64,000 bases of DNA from Paenibacillus sp. OV219 (GCF_900110075.1 NZ_FOCJ01000008.1:213592-277591); one strand, 5' to 3'; positions 34,088 to 42,981 are shown, numbered from the stretch's first letter. A program made the numbers and translations. Notes: generated by a model from the letters alone, not told the origin.

Positions 34088-36865
34088 TTATTTAATAAGT
34101 CCGATACTTACTATCTCATGTCCTGCAATCTCAACCGTCGCAGAACCGCTGTCGCCGCTGCCCAGACGCGCATCAGAAGCATCCTCGAGAATAGTGCTCG
34201 GATAAAACTCGCGATGCGATGGGGAGCTGACGGTCAGCTCGGCTGGCTGGCCGGATAGGTTGTACCAGCGGGCGATCCAGTCGCCGCGGTCTTCTCCCAC
34301 CTTGAGGCTGGACAGCGCAAGGCCGGATGCGCCCATTGTGTTCCAGCTCAGCAAGCTGTGCTCGGCAGGGAGGCTGCCGCTATGCACGCCAGTTTGGCTG
34401 ACGGTGAGCGGTACCTGGAAGCCGTATGCTTGCTGGTACGCCGCGAAGCGATTGTATTCTCCCTCGCCCTCGCCGTTATGCGGAATGATCATCCACTCCG
34501 CTTCATTGTCACCGATGCACTGTGCATCCGGCGTCGTGAAGACGCCCCAGTCGCCAAGCTCGCCAACGGAGCGAAGTATCGTTACTGCAATCGAGCTTCT
34601 GCCATCACGCAGCACCTCATACTCATTGAGACCCTTGTTCGCAATGGTCAACCCGCGACCGGCATGATGCACATCGACAAAAGCGCTCTGATGCTGGCAG
34701 TTGCTTGGGTTCTGCCACTCTGCTTCCGGCTGCGCCTGGCGCTCTGCGACTTCGAAGATCGAGTCTGCGAAGTGGCTGGATGCCGTAACATCAGACGGGA
34801 AGAGGACGCGCAAGCGCTGATCCTTCGCCGGATTGCTAATGCGCGCATGCACGCGGACGCCTGATTCGGAACGATTCAAGCTGACGCGCGTGACAATGGT
34901 CATCGGCACAAGCTTGCTTGAACGTTGCGCTTGCCGGTCGAGGAACGGAATCATCGTTGCAATTTCCGTCTGAAGACGTTCATCGGCACTTTCCGGAACG
35001 TCGAACGTATGCGTAATTTCAAACGCTGCGCGATATGGCGTATCTTCGACCTGTACGATTGAAGCCGTAAGTCCTTGCGTCGTAATCGCCTGATCTCCAT
35101 TCGGCTGCTTGAAAATATACTCGTTGCCAATATCCCCAACGTTCTCGTAATAGCCGAGGCCAGTGAAGGTTTGACCCGAGCGCTTATCAAGCAGCGTCAA
35201 GCTGCCGTCTGCTTCGATTGCGACACGCAGAGAAGCGTTCTCCAATGTGTTCGGCTGCGTAATAAGCGATGCGCCCACACCAGTCGTACCAGCCGCGCCC
35301 ACTGCAGCTTCCCCAGATACCCACGCAAAGGTAGAATAGCCCATCGCAGGAAGTTTCGCCGCTTCAAACGTCACAGCTATAACGCGGGCAAAATACGGCT
35401 GCCTGAATCTGTCACTCGGCAGATCATAGTTAAAGCGAACGCCTTTATCGACAACGGTGCAGTCAATCCGTTCGCCTGTATGGCTAACGAGGTAGCCGTC
35501 CGCTGTCGACTGCTCCGCGACGAATGCAGCAGTCGCATCCGGCGTCTCGCCTGGCTTGGAGTTGAGGTAGCGGCGACCAAGCTCAAGCTCCACCGTCACG
35601 ACGCCTGAACCGCTATAGCCGCTCGTGCTGTAGACAACGAATGGCGCAGCAGCCGCGCTGATCGAAGCGAAGCCCGATGTATCAATCTGCTCACTTAGAT
35701 GAGCGGCGCTGTCCGCGATGACCGATGCGGCTACGCCTTTGCTCTTCTCGAAACGAGTCTTCATCTCGTGGTACACTTCATCAACGCTGCAGCCGCAGAT
35801 GCTGTCATGCGGATGGTTCTGCATAAGCGTTCTCCAGGCATAGTTCAATAAACCATGCGGGTACGGACGTCCCGCTGATTGGGCGAATGCCGCGAGTGGT
35901 TCAGCGACCTTCTCCAGCATCGTCTGATTCTGCTGATTGAGCTGCTTAATATATACACGCGCAGAAGCTGTATTCACGAGCGTGAACCAGCCGTCTGTCC
36001 GCTGTCCGCGCAGCTCGCCGCGAATCGTGCTGAGCGATTCAGGCAGGGAAGCCTGTACGGCCTTCATATAGTCATCATAATTCGAATGAATGAATTCGTG
36101 GTCGGGGTACAGCTCGCGGGCTGTCCGAAGTGCCGCGGACAGATTCGCTTGCGGAGGCTGATGATCGCAGCCGTTCATGAGCAAGAGATGCGGCGTTGAA
36201 GCAAACTTCGACGCATTCGCAATGGCATTGTCCCAGAATCTACGCGCAGCTTGCGGCTCCTCTGGAATTTCCATGCCGTTATGATACCAGTTGGCGAATA
36301 GAATGCCGAGCACTCGCGAGCCATTCGGCGACTCCCAGTACATCTCGGAGTACGGAGACTCGAGGTCCATAGCTTCGGCCACACTGTTGTTGAAGCCGGT
36401 CGCTTTCACGCCACGTCCGAATACGGCTGTCGTAATGCCAGCTTGCTCGAGCAGTTGTGCCGCCTGCCCCATATTACCGAACGAGTCGGGGAAATAGCCG
36501 AGCTTCGATACCGGCCCGAATGCCCGTGCATCCCGGTGGCCGATCTGCATGTTCCGCACATTCGCTTCGCTGCTGGTCAGAAACTCATCCTGCAAAATGT
36601 ACCAAGGTCCAGCGGATAAGCGGCCTTCCTGCACGAGTTGAACTAGCTTTTCCCGTTTCTCAGGATAGACCTGCAAATAGTCGTCGAGCACAATCGTCTG
36701 ACCATCGAGATAGAAGCTCTTAAACTCCGGATCGTTATCCAAAATGTCGAGCAGCTGATCCATCGTCTGAATAAGCTTGGCATGATGTGCCTCGTAAGGC
36801 ATATACCATTCCCGGTCCCAGTGGGTATGCGAGATGACATGAATGACCTCTTTTGGCGTTGTCAT
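34088..36865 (-). CDS. Alpha-mannosidase, GH38 family
   Basis: A 925-residue cytoplasmic glycosidase. The N-terminal catalytic domain carries the zinc motif HTHWD (13-17) and the nucleophile D127 in GYFPDSFGNMGQ. ILLANWYHNG-like and LMNGCDHQPPQ stretches follow, then the long beta-sandwich C-terminal part. It removes terminal alpha-mannose from oligosaccharides taken up by the cell. AGGAGG precedes the ATG by eleven bases. The promoter at 36897-36949 carries two operator-like sites that recur in front of the adjacent GntR/LacI-type gene, the likely repressor. Confidence 0.95.
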   Translation of the reverse strand: MTTPKEVIHVISHTHWDREWYMPYEAHHAKLIQTMDQLLDILDNDPEFKSFYLDGQTIVLDDYLQVYPEKREKLVQLVQEGRLSAGPWYILQDEFLTSSEANVRNMQIGHRDARAFGPVSKLGYFPDSFGNMGQAAQLLEQAGITTAVFGRGVKATGFNNSVAEAMDLESPYSEMYWESPNGSRVLGILFANWYHNGMEIPEEPQAARRFWDNAIANASKFASTPHLLLMNGCDHQPPQANLSAALRTARELYPDHEFIHSNYDDYMKAVQASLPESLSTIRGELRGQRTDGWFTLVNTASARVYIKQLNQQNQTMLEKVAEPLAAFAQSAGRPYPHGLLNYAWRTLMQNHPHDSICGCSVDEVYHEMKTRFEKSKGVAASVIADSAAHLSEQIDTSGFASISAAAAPFVVYSTSGYSGSGVVTVELELGRRYLNSKPGETPDATAAFVAEQSTADGYLVSHTGERIDCTVVDKGVRFNYDLPSDRFRQPYFARVIAVTFEAAKLPAMGYSTFAWVSGEAAVGAAGTTGVGASLITQPNTLENASLRVAIEADGSLTLLDKRSGQTFTGLGYYENVGDIGNEYIFKQPNGDQAITTQGLTASIVQVEDTPYRAAFEITHTFDVPESADERLQTEIATMIPFLDRQAQRSSKLVPMTIVTRVSLNRSESGVRVHARISNPAKDQRLRVLFPSDVTASSHFADSIFEVAERQAQPEAEWQNPSNCQHQSAFVDVHHAGRGLTIANKGLNEYEVLRDGRSSIAVTILRSVGELGDWGVFTTPDAQCIGDNEAEWMIIPHNGEGEGEYNRFAAYQQAYGFQVPLTVSQTGVHSGSLPAEHSLLSWNTMGASGLALSSLKVGEDRGDWIARWYNLSGQPAELTVSSPSHREFYPSTILEDASDARLGSGDSGSATVEIAGHEIVSIGLIK

Positions 36866-36896
36866 AGTGGGGGCGACCTCCTGAATTATCGAATAA

Positions 36897-36949
36897 AGTA
36901 TATTTTAATAATAACGAAGTCCAATTTTCTTGTAAATTAAAATATATAC
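36897..36949 (-). promoter_or_regulatory. Alpha-mannosidase promoter with two operator-like sites
   Basis: On the minus strand, -35 TTGGAC (36919-36924) and -10 TATACT (36897-36902) are 16 bp apart. AGTATATTTTAATAAT (36897-36912) overlaps the -10, and the inverse copy AAATTAAAATATATAC (36934-36949) lies upstream of the -35. Both match the site in front of the GntR gene. Confidence 0.65.
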
Positions 36950-36978
36950 AAAAAGCCCGTGACCTTGTGGTCACGGGG
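36950..36978 (-). terminator. Terminator after the GntR regulator gene
   Basis: CCCGTGACC / GGTCACGGG with a 4-base loop; on the minus strand GC and then TTTTTG follow. Confidence 0.9.
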
Positions 36979-37014
36979 TGGAGACAGTGCGTTTATCGGT
37001 TGGTTAGCGGATGT

Positions 37015-38202
37015 TCACGGGAATGACGGCGGTGCACTGGTCGATTGTCTGGCGATCAGCTTCGTGCTAAGCACGAGCTTGTTGTTATTGCTGTCTTGTC
37101 CACGCTCTGGGGTTAAGACGAGCTTCGCGGCTTCTCGGCCGATGCTGTAGAAATCCTGTTCGATCGTCGTTAGCGGCACTTCCAAATGCTCGGTGAAGGA
37201 GAGATTATCGAAGCCGGTAATGGACAACTGCTCCGGTACGGCTACGCCTGCTTGCAATGCGGTTTTCAATAGCCTTGTGGCAGTATAGTCGTTCACGACA
37301 ACGGCAGCCGTTGGTGCCGGATCAAGCGAGAGCAGCTTGGACAGCATGAACTCGCCTTCTTGCGCCGGCTCTGCGAGCAGCTCCATGTATTCGGTGGCGG
37401 AGCGAATCTCATCAATGTTGATGAGCCATTCCGGCATAGGCGGAATGCCAGCTTCGATAAGCGCGTTGCAGTAGCCTTTGTACCGGTCGCTGACGGACAC
37501 GGCTTCTTTCCACGATTGGCACACAAAAGCGATCCGGGTATGGCCGAGCTTAAGGAGATGTGAAGCGAGATTATAGCCCGCTTCCACGTTGTTGGAGATG
37601 ACGAGCGGCGCATCCAGTCCTTCGATGTTGCGGTCGATGAGGGCGAACGGGATGCCTTCAATGGTGAGGCTGCTGAATACGTCGATGTTCTTGTAGCTCG
37701 ACACGGGATAAACGATAATGCCGCTCACGTGGTCCTTGGTCAGCCTCTGGATAATGCTGCGCTCGACGCTGTCATCGTATTTGGAATTATGAAAGGTGAC
37801 GTACAGCCCTTGCTTCGCGCATTCTTCTTCTACCCCGCGAAAAATCTCATAGCCTACCGTTTCGCTAAAAGGCATAACGAGCGAGATCACAGGCATAGCG
37901 TGGTGAGAGGCAGGGGCAGCAGGATCCAATGCGAATATAGCCCCAGAACGGGATTCCGCTAGTGCAAAATGCGAAGGCTCCGGCCGCTCAGTGACGAATG
38001 TGCCTGCTTTCTTAATTCGCTTAATGAGGCCATTTGTCTCCAACTGACGCATGGCATTGGTTACCGTAATGGCACTGACGCTGAACTGCTCAGCAATCTC
38101 CGGTCCGGTCGGCAACTTATCTCCTGCGTGCAGCTGCCCGGTTCCGATTTGGTCTGTATAGTAATCGATAATGATTTGATAGCGAGGTTTACGTTCGCTC
38201 AA
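37015..38202 (-). CDS. GntR-type regulator with LacI-like sugar-binding domain
   Basis: A 395-residue regulator. The GntR winged helix occupies residues 5-75 (YQIIIDYYTDQIGTGQL, LPTGPEIAEQFSVSAITVTN). A periplasmic-binding-protein-like effector domain of the AraR/LacI type follows (VISLVMPFSE, GIIVYPVSSYKN, IEGIPFALIDRNIEG, LSITGFDNLSFTEHLEVPLTT). TTG at 38202 is chosen because GGAGG precedes it by seven bases; the ATG at 38232 lies upstream of that site. It stands directly upstream of the alpha-mannosidase gene and shares an AT-rich operator motif with it, so it probably represses both. Confidence 0.88.
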   Translation of the reverse strand: MSERKPRYQIIIDYYTDQIGTGQLHAGDKLPTGPEIAEQFSVSAITVTNAMRQLETNGLIKRIKKAGTFVTERPEPSHFALAESRSGAIFALDPAAPASHHAMPVISLVMPFSETVGYEIFRGVEEECAKQGLYVTFHNSKYDDSVERSIIQRLTKDHVSGIIVYPVSSYKNIDVFSSLTIEGIPFALIDRNIEGLDAPLVISNNVEAGYNLASHLLKLGHTRIAFVCQSWKEAVSVSDRYKGYCNALIEAGIPPMPEWLINIDEIRSATEYMELLAEPAQEGEFMLSKLLSLDPAPTAAVVVNDYTATRLLKTALQAGVAVPEQLSITGFDNLSFTEHLEVPLTTIEQDFYSIGREAAKLVLTPERGQDSNNNKLVLSTKLIARQSTSAPPSFP

Positions 38203-38232
38203 GGGTGCTCCTCCAACTTTGTGCCGATGCAT

Positions 38233-38262
38233 TAATATATATTTTAATTAGTATAAGGCAAG
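38233..38262 (-). promoter_or_regulatory. GntR gene promoter with operator-like site
   Basis: TTGCCT and TATATT lie 16 bp apart on the minus strand. The sequence TAATATATATTTTAATTA (38233-38250) covers the -10 and spacer and matches the mannosidase promoter sites, suggesting autoregulation. Confidence 0.55.
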
Positions 38263-38304
38263 GTCGGCGATATGCACAATAGCAGGCAAGGTTAGCGGAA
38301 AAAG

Positions 38305-38340
38305 CAAAAACGCAGTAACCTGTCGGTTATCTGCGTCTCG
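38305..38340 (-). terminator. Terminator after the cupredoxin gene
   Basis: CGCAG-AACC / GGTT-CTGCG with a 4-base loop; on the minus strand it runs into TTTTTG. Confidence 0.8.
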
Positions 38341-38361
38341 TTCTGCTCGTATGATTAAACA

Positions 38362-38808
38362 TTAAGCTTCATCTACAATAATGGTGCCCTTCATATCGCG
38401 ATGTCCGGAGCCGCACATAACGGAGCAATGGAATTCGAAGGTGCCAGCGTTCGCTGCATCGAATTCGGCGCTGCCATTGCCTTGGATGTCTACGCTGTAG
38501 TCAGGAATTGTGAAGCCGTGGCCGCCATCATCGCTTGCAAGCGTAATCTTCACATGCTCACCTTTCTTGACGTGAATTTCCTTCTGATCGTACTCGAAAT
38601 CTTTGGCCCCGAGCTTAATCTCGTGTGTTGCGCCCGATGATGCGCTGTCTGCTTCTTTTGTATTGTTGGTTGAGTTGTTCGTGGTGGTGGTATTAGATGT
38701 TGTATTGCTTTTGCCTGAGTTCGTGTTGTCCGAATTACTTCCGCAAGCGCTGGCAATGGCTGCTGTAACGATGAGCGCTAAGATTAGCATCCCTGTTTTT
38801 GCTTTCAC
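38362..38808 (-). CDS. Cupredoxin lipoprotein with a CuA-type site
   Basis: A 148-residue exported lipoprotein. The signal peptide ends in the lipobox ASAC (C22), followed by a ~40-residue Ser/Thr/Asn linker. The cupredoxin domain carries C128, C132, H136 and M139 in HCSVMCGSGHRDM, exactly the C-x3-C-x3-H-x2-M spacing of the dinuclear CuA site of cytochrome c oxidase subunit II, with H97 (GGHGF) as the other His ligand. There are no transmembrane hairpins as in true subunit II. It may carry electrons or copper at the cell surface. GTG at 38808 follows GGGGGAG; the ATG at 38847 lies upstream of that site. Confidence 0.85.
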   Translation of the reverse strand: MKAKTGMLILALIVTAAIASACGSNSDNTNSGKSNTTSNTTTTNNSTNNTKEADSASSGATHEIKLGAKDFEYDQKEIHVKKGEHVKITLASDDGGHGFTIPDYSVDIQGNGSAEFDAANAGTFEFHCSVMCGSGHRDMKGTIIVDEA

Positions 38809-38934
38809 GATTATATCACTCCCCCAAATGTTGGCTACATTTTCCATTCTAGCAGAGCTACATTAAAATAGTATGAAAGGAACGATTCTATCTGTGGAGA
38901 ATTTATTTAGAGGAGATAGAGGAGGGGGCTGGCG

Positions 38935-40014
38935 ATGCCAATAGGCCGCACGACGAGGTTGCTCACAGACACGGGCAGGAATAATCCTTTTGCCAGTGAT
39001 GGCGGGTCCAGACGGATCATGGTCAGTATCTATTACCCTTCAGCGAAAGTGGATGAAGCGTTGCCGCTGCCTGTTTATCCGCAATTGTTCGAGCCGGGTC
39101 AAGCGGCCGCGCTCGCTTTCTTGCGCAGCAATGGCGTAGATCCGGCGTATATCGCTTCCTTACAAACGGACATTTATAACGATGCTTTATTGGCAGAGCC
39201 TAATCTTACTGCTGCTTCTTACCCGGTCGTTATTCTATCACCGGCCTTCGGCATTGAGCGGGATATGTACTCGTTCGCTGTGCGGAAGCTGGTGCGGAGC
39301 GGCTTCGTTGTGCTGACCGTCGGCGCCACCTATGAATCGGTGTTTACGGTATTCCCGGACGGCGAGAAGATTGCGCAGCTTCCTTCCTTAACGAATCTGC
39401 AATTGACGGATTGGCAAAGCTGGAACTCGCTGCTAGAGGTGCGCGTACAGGATCTTACTTTTGTACTCAATCAGCTAGAGGTGATGAACGAGCAAGACGC
39501 ACTTCTGCGAAACCGACTGAATCTACAACAGGTAGGTATAGTAGGGCATTCACTCGGCGGTGCTGCTGTATATCATTTGCTGGGCAGAAGCCCTTCTGTG
39601 AAAGCAGGGGTTTTGCTCGATCCAAGCCTTCATATGCTCGGTTCCGTCAGCAAACTGCTTCAAATACCAGTTCTGCTCATGCGCCAAAATGCGTCCACAT
39701 ATGAAATGCTGCTCAGCAGCGGTTGGTCGGAATCGCTTGCCAGCGAGACAATAGCGGGCCAGCGGCAGCTTGCCGATGTGTTGATAGGCTATCAATGCTT
39801 CGTGCGCGTCCACGGCGCGAATCATCTCTCGTTCAGCGACGTGCCTCTATTTATGGCGGACGCGAGCATCGCACAGAAGCATAAGCTTATTGGCACGGCA
39901 ATCGCGGACTTCATGATGGAGCATGTCTGCGGCGCGGCAGGGCAGCACACGAACCGGGTTCAATCGTATGCAGGTTTAAGTGTTATTCGCAGTGACGGGC
40001 ATTCGGCAAGCTAA
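38935..40014 (+). CDS. Alpha/beta hydrolase, PAF-acetylhydrolase-like
   Basis: A 359-residue esterase or lipase. The nucleophile elbow is GHSLGG with S206, the acid is probably the Asp in VLLDPSLH and the His is in GANHLSFSD. RRIMVSIYYPSAK near residue 30 and PVVILSPAFGIERDMY near 97 match the platelet-activating-factor acetylhydrolase/dienelactone type. No signal peptide is seen. GAGGAGGGGG precedes the ATG. It stands alone with its own terminator, divergent from the cupredoxin gene. Confidence 0.82.
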   Translation: MPIGRTTRLLTDTGRNNPFASDGGSRRIMVSIYYPSAKVDEALPLPVYPQLFEPGQAAALAFLRSNGVDPAYIASLQTDIYNDALLAEPNLTAASYPVVILSPAFGIERDMYSFAVRKLVRSGFVVLTVGATYESVFTVFPDGEKIAQLPSLTNLQLTDWQSWNSLLEVRVQDLTFVLNQLEVMNEQDALLRNRLNLQQVGIVGHSLGGAAVYHLLGRSPSVKAGVLLDPSLHMLGSVSKLLQIPVLLMRQNASTYEMLLSSGWSESLASETIAGQRQLADVLIGYQCFVRVHGANHLSFSDVPLFMADASIAQKHKLIGTAIADFMMEHVCGAAGQHTNRVQSYAGLSVIRSDGHSAS

Positions 40015-40112
40015 AGCTCACGGGGGGACTGTTAACCGGCCGCAAGCCGTTGCTCTGTTCCTCGCGAGAAAGAGAGGATAATAGAGACCTAATAGAAACG
40101 CCTGTTGACGAC

Positions 40113-40147
40113 GAACTGCTGATCCATACGGATCGGCAGTTTTTTTG
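40113..40147 (+). terminator. Terminator after the esterase gene
   Basis: ACTGC-GATCC / GGATC-GCAGT with a short loop, followed by seven T. Confidence 0.88.
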
Positions 40148-40254
40148 TTGAGTGATTCTCTCTGAAGTGAAATGATGCAACCTTACTTGCTTCCTTGGCG
40201 TCTTAGGTGAGTATAAAAGCTGTCTAATAAATGGTAGAACAGGAGCGTACTCAC

Positions 40255-41706
40255 ATGATGAAGGTTATCATTCCAGCAACACTCGCGATGAGCCTGCTTA
40301 CATTTTTCGTAGGAGCGGCTAACGCTAGTGCTGCAGAAGCAGCGAGCCAATCCACGATTAGAGATTTTGGTATCGATTCGCTCATTAAGATGGACGGCAC
40401 CTACTGGATATGGGGACAGAACCATTCGGTTCCCACCCAAATTCATGAACTTTCGGACGTTGCGGCTTCTTATGCTGATCGGGTCATTATGAAGAAGGAC
40501 TTGTCTGTCTGGCACTGGGAACCGACTTCATCTGCGACCGCATATAAGCTGGAGCCTATCCCAACTTTGACGGATATCGCTTCGATTACAGATGCGTGGG
40601 AGAAGACTTTTATCATCGAGAAGGATGGGGATGTATTCGTTACACCACGATTGAATGGGACTACGCTTGACTGGGGCAGCATGAAGCAAGTTGACGGGCT
40701 CGATCATGTGAAGAATATGAGCCTCTTTATCGAATCCCCAAGCTATAATCAGCAGCAGCTCTTTCTGAAGACCGACGGAACGGTATGGAAGAGTGAGGAT
40801 AAGCTCGGCGAGGTTTATCAGGTTAGTAATCTTGATCACGTCGTAGATGTAAGCAACAAGTTCGCGCTTAAGCAGGACGGGACCGTTTGGGCGGTAGATA
40901 CGAGCTCCGCGACCAGGCTGTCGGAACTGTCTGATATTCAAATGATCAGAAGCAATGGAAATTCAACGGTGGCGATAGACAAGCAGTCGCATCTCTGGTT
41001 CTGGGGAGTGACGTTCACAGGAGTGTCTGATGGAACGGTTCTGCACGATCAAACGCCGATACAGATTACGAGCTTAAGCGGGGTGGCCGATGCTTTTGTC
41101 GTGGAACGTACACTGCTTGCTTTGACCAAGGATGGCAGTATGTATAGCACGTCAATTAATTTGGAGACGATGTCTGTTGCCCCTCGCTTCGAGCTTCTGG
41201 CTACACGTATTAGCAGCGTTAAAGCCGGACCCCGCCATCTCATTATGCAGAAGAGCGACGGTACGCTGTGGGGATGGGGCGTCAACAAAGAGGCCATGCT
41301 CGGCAAAGGCGATTACGAGTTTCAGTACACGACGCCTGTGGCTGTCCAGAAACCGATAACAGTCGAGCTGAACGGAGACAATATTGCGCTTAGCAACGGA
41401 GTTATCATTCAAGATGGGCAAGCATTCGTTCCGCTTCGTTCGATTTTCGAGAAAATGGGAGCAGCAGTAAAATGGGATTTATATAGCAAAAAAGCGACCA
41501 TTCAGAGTGCGGATACTGCAACCCAAATCGAAGTCAACTTCATGTCAAGCAATCACACATTGAATGGAAAAACGATTAAGATGAGCGTCGAGCCGTTTAT
41601 TGTTAATGGCACGGTCTATTTGCCGCTACGTTTCATTAGTGAATCGCTTGGCGCGAAAGTGGACTGGGTGCAGCAGGAGAGCCGCATTACGATCACAATG
41701 AAATGA
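40255..41706 (+). CDS. Secreted RCC1-like repeat protein with copper amine oxidase-like stalk domain
   Basis: A 483-residue exported protein. It has a signal peptide (hydrophobic residues ~5-22, cleavage near ASAAEA), then about seven RCC1-like blades (DGTYWIWGQNH, DGTVWKSEDKLG, DGTVWAVD, DGTLWGWGVNKEAMLGKG). The C-terminal copper-amine-oxidase N-like stalk domain holds two copies of the PLR(S/F)I motif (FVPLRSIFEKMG and YLPLRFISESLG). This stalk domain is widespread in Paenibacillaceae surface proteins and does not imply oxidase activity. ATG at 40255 follows AGGAG. It is probably a cell-surface binding protein. Confidence 0.85.
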   Translation: MMKVIIPATLAMSLLTFFVGAANASAAEAASQSTIRDFGIDSLIKMDGTYWIWGQNHSVPTQIHELSDVAASYADRVIMKKDLSVWHWEPTSSATAYKLEPIPTLTDIASITDAWEKTFIIEKDGDVFVTPRLNGTTLDWGSMKQVDGLDHVKNMSLFIESPSYNQQQLFLKTDGTVWKSEDKLGEVYQVSNLDHVVDVSNKFALKQDGTVWAVDTSSATRLSELSDIQMIRSNGNSTVAIDKQSHLWFWGVTFTGVSDGTVLHDQTPIQITSLSGVADAFVVERTLLALTKDGSMYSTSINLETMSVAPRFELLATRISSVKAGPRHLIMQKSDGTLWGWGVNKEAMLGKGDYEFQYTTPVAVQKPITVELNGDNIALSNGVIIQDGQAFVPLRSIFEKMGAAVKWDLYSKKATIQSADTATQIEVNFMSSNHTLNGKTIKMSVEPFIVNGTVYLPLRFISESLGAKVDWVQQESRITITMK

Positions 41707-41766
41707 TTGTAGTTTTATTCGTTTGTGCAAATACGCAGCTATCCCCTTCCTCTATGAGCGAATGAT

Positions 41767-41775
41767 CATATCCTA
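41767..41775 (+). promoter_or_regulatory. Mother-cell sigma (E/K-type) -10 element
   Basis: CATATCCTA fits CATANNNTA and lies 13 bp before the GGGAGG of the gene at 41803, the same distance as CATAACATA at 53547 in front of its paralogue. A good -35 could not be placed. Confidence 0.5.
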
Positions 41776-41802
41776 TATGGAAAGAGTAGGGAGGTGGTCA
41801 AG

Positions 41803-42303
41803 CTGGCTAACCAATTTCTGGACATGCGGCTGTCGGTGCACTCGAATACGAGCGGCGGCGATACGGAGCTGACGAATACGCCGCTGTTGATCGGAGACAT
41901 CGGTGTGCAAACCGCAGGTGCAGCTTCTATGAACGTGAGCAATGTTCGCGTATTGTTGACGGGAACGGTATCCGTTATCAAGTTTTATGATCCCGATATC
42001 ATCATCGTAACAGAAGAAGCTATCCTCACCTCGTTCATAACGATAAGCATTGAACGGGGCGGTACGGGGACTGCCGGTACGGGGACGGTTATTTGGGAAG
42101 AGGTTGTGGACGTAAGCTTGCTTCAATTGACGATTGCGCCGCTAAGCGTTAATGCCGGGGATTTTCCGCCTGCCGCTGCGGTTATGGCTGGACAGATTCG
42201 TTACACGATGTTCATCCGTGTGGACAATCCGTTTTACTCGTATCGGTTCGAGCTGAGTGGTCCTGCTGTACTGAATGGCATCGCCGCAGCCGGAACGACA
42301 TAG
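41803..42303 (+). CDS. Spore-surface-like beta-rich protein with apparent CTG start
   Basis: A 166-residue Thr/Val/Ala-rich protein of a family seen again at 53584, with near-identical stretches (QFLDMRLSVHSN, TPLLIGDIG-QTAG, GTGTAGTGTV, GDFPPAAAV-AGQIRYTMFI, GPAV-NG-A-AGTT). The paralogue starts with ATG exactly where this one has CTG. GGGAGG sits eight bases before that CTG, and no ATG, GTG or TTG fits; GTG at 41794 overlaps the ribosome site. The mother-cell-type -10 suggests an exosporium or coat component, which is inference. It is convergent with the gene at 42789. Confidence 0.7.
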   Translation: MANQFLDMRLSVHSNTSGGDTELTNTPLLIGDIGVQTAGAASMNVSNVRVLLTGTVSVIKFYDPDIIIVTEEAILTSFITISIERGGTGTAGTGTVIWEEVVDVSLLQLTIAPLSVNAGDFPPAAAVMAGQIRYTMFIRVDNPFYSYRFELSGPAVLNGIAAAGTT

Positions 42304-42308
42304 AAAGA

Positions 42309-42345
42309 TGAGATGACTCCTGTATGGACGGGAGTCATCTTTTTT
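42309..42345. terminator. Terminator shared by two convergent spore-type genes
   Basis: A perfect 10-bp stem AGATGACTCC / GGAGTCATCT with T residues on the plus side. Confidence 0.88.
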
Positions 42346-42357
42346 CTGGTGAATGAA

Positions 42358-42789
42358 TTAATCCGAGAAGGCGCTGGCATTAAAGCTCTCGGGGCCGATA
42401 CGTGTGCAACCTTCAGACGAAAATAAAAAGAGCGAGTAGACAAGCTCATGCGAAGCGGGAAAAGGAACATTGTAGTCGGATGCGGTCAGATGGAGAATCT
42501 TCACGCCGGACTCGGCTCGACTGAACTCGTAACGGGTGTAGCCGATAATCGGGTCAGTTGGCAGTGTTCCTCGGATCGCGCCAAGGGCAACAACCTTTTC
42601 CTCGGGCAGCTTCTCAGGAATATCAATGGCGGCTATGCCGGACAGCTGGACGCGGATAATGCCGGATGCGCCGGTGACGATCAGACCGACAACACCGATC
42701 ATTGTAGGCGTATCGGCTAGCAGCTCGATGTTGATTGAGTTGCCGTTAGAAGCATTTTGCGAGGTGCGGGCATCTAGTAATTTACTCAG
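42358..42789 (-). CDS. Exosporium-like hypothetical protein with apparent CTG start
   Basis: A 143-residue beta-rich protein (SKLLDARTSQNASNGNSINI, then TPTMIGVVGLIVTGASGIIRV and YSLFLFSSEGC), resembling proteins annotated as exosporium components in Paenibacillaceae. AAGGAGGG lies eight bases before CTG-AGT-AAA. The only in-frame ATG (42834) is upstream of the ribosome site and of the apparent -10, and the nearer ATG in GGGATG is in a frame that stops after four codons. So this gene too seems to start at CTG. It is convergent with the spore-type gene at 41803. Confidence 0.65.
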   Translation of the reverse strand: MSKLLDARTSQNASNGNSINIELLADTPTMIGVVGLIVTGASGIIRVQLSGIAAIDIPEKLPEEKVVALGAIRGTLPTDPIIGYTRYEFSRAESGVKILHLTASDYNVPFPASHELVYSLFLFSSEGCTRIGPESFNASAFSD

Positions 42790-42809
42790 TGGACATCCCT
42801 CCTTTGTGC

Positions 42810-42818
42810 TAGTGTATG
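42810..42818 (-). promoter_or_regulatory. Mother-cell sigma (E/K-type) -10 element
   Basis: CATACACTA on the minus strand fits CATANNNTA, five bases before the AAGGAGG of the gene at 42789. Confidence 0.45.
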
Positions 42819-42981
42819 CCACCCTTGTCCACATCGCTCACGGCAGCAGCTAGTAATTGAGAAAATATGGATTCTGGTTACATTTATGTATCCCATTAAC
42901 AAAACATACATATACGGAAAACATCCTCTTAATAGAAGCGCATTAAGATAAACACGTAACTATTACGAGGAGGTAGAATGA

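Noticed and set aside
42840..42980. Pho box upstream of the alkaline phosphatase
   Set aside because: TTAACAAAACATA is only a partial match and the expected repeats at 11-bp spacing are not present.
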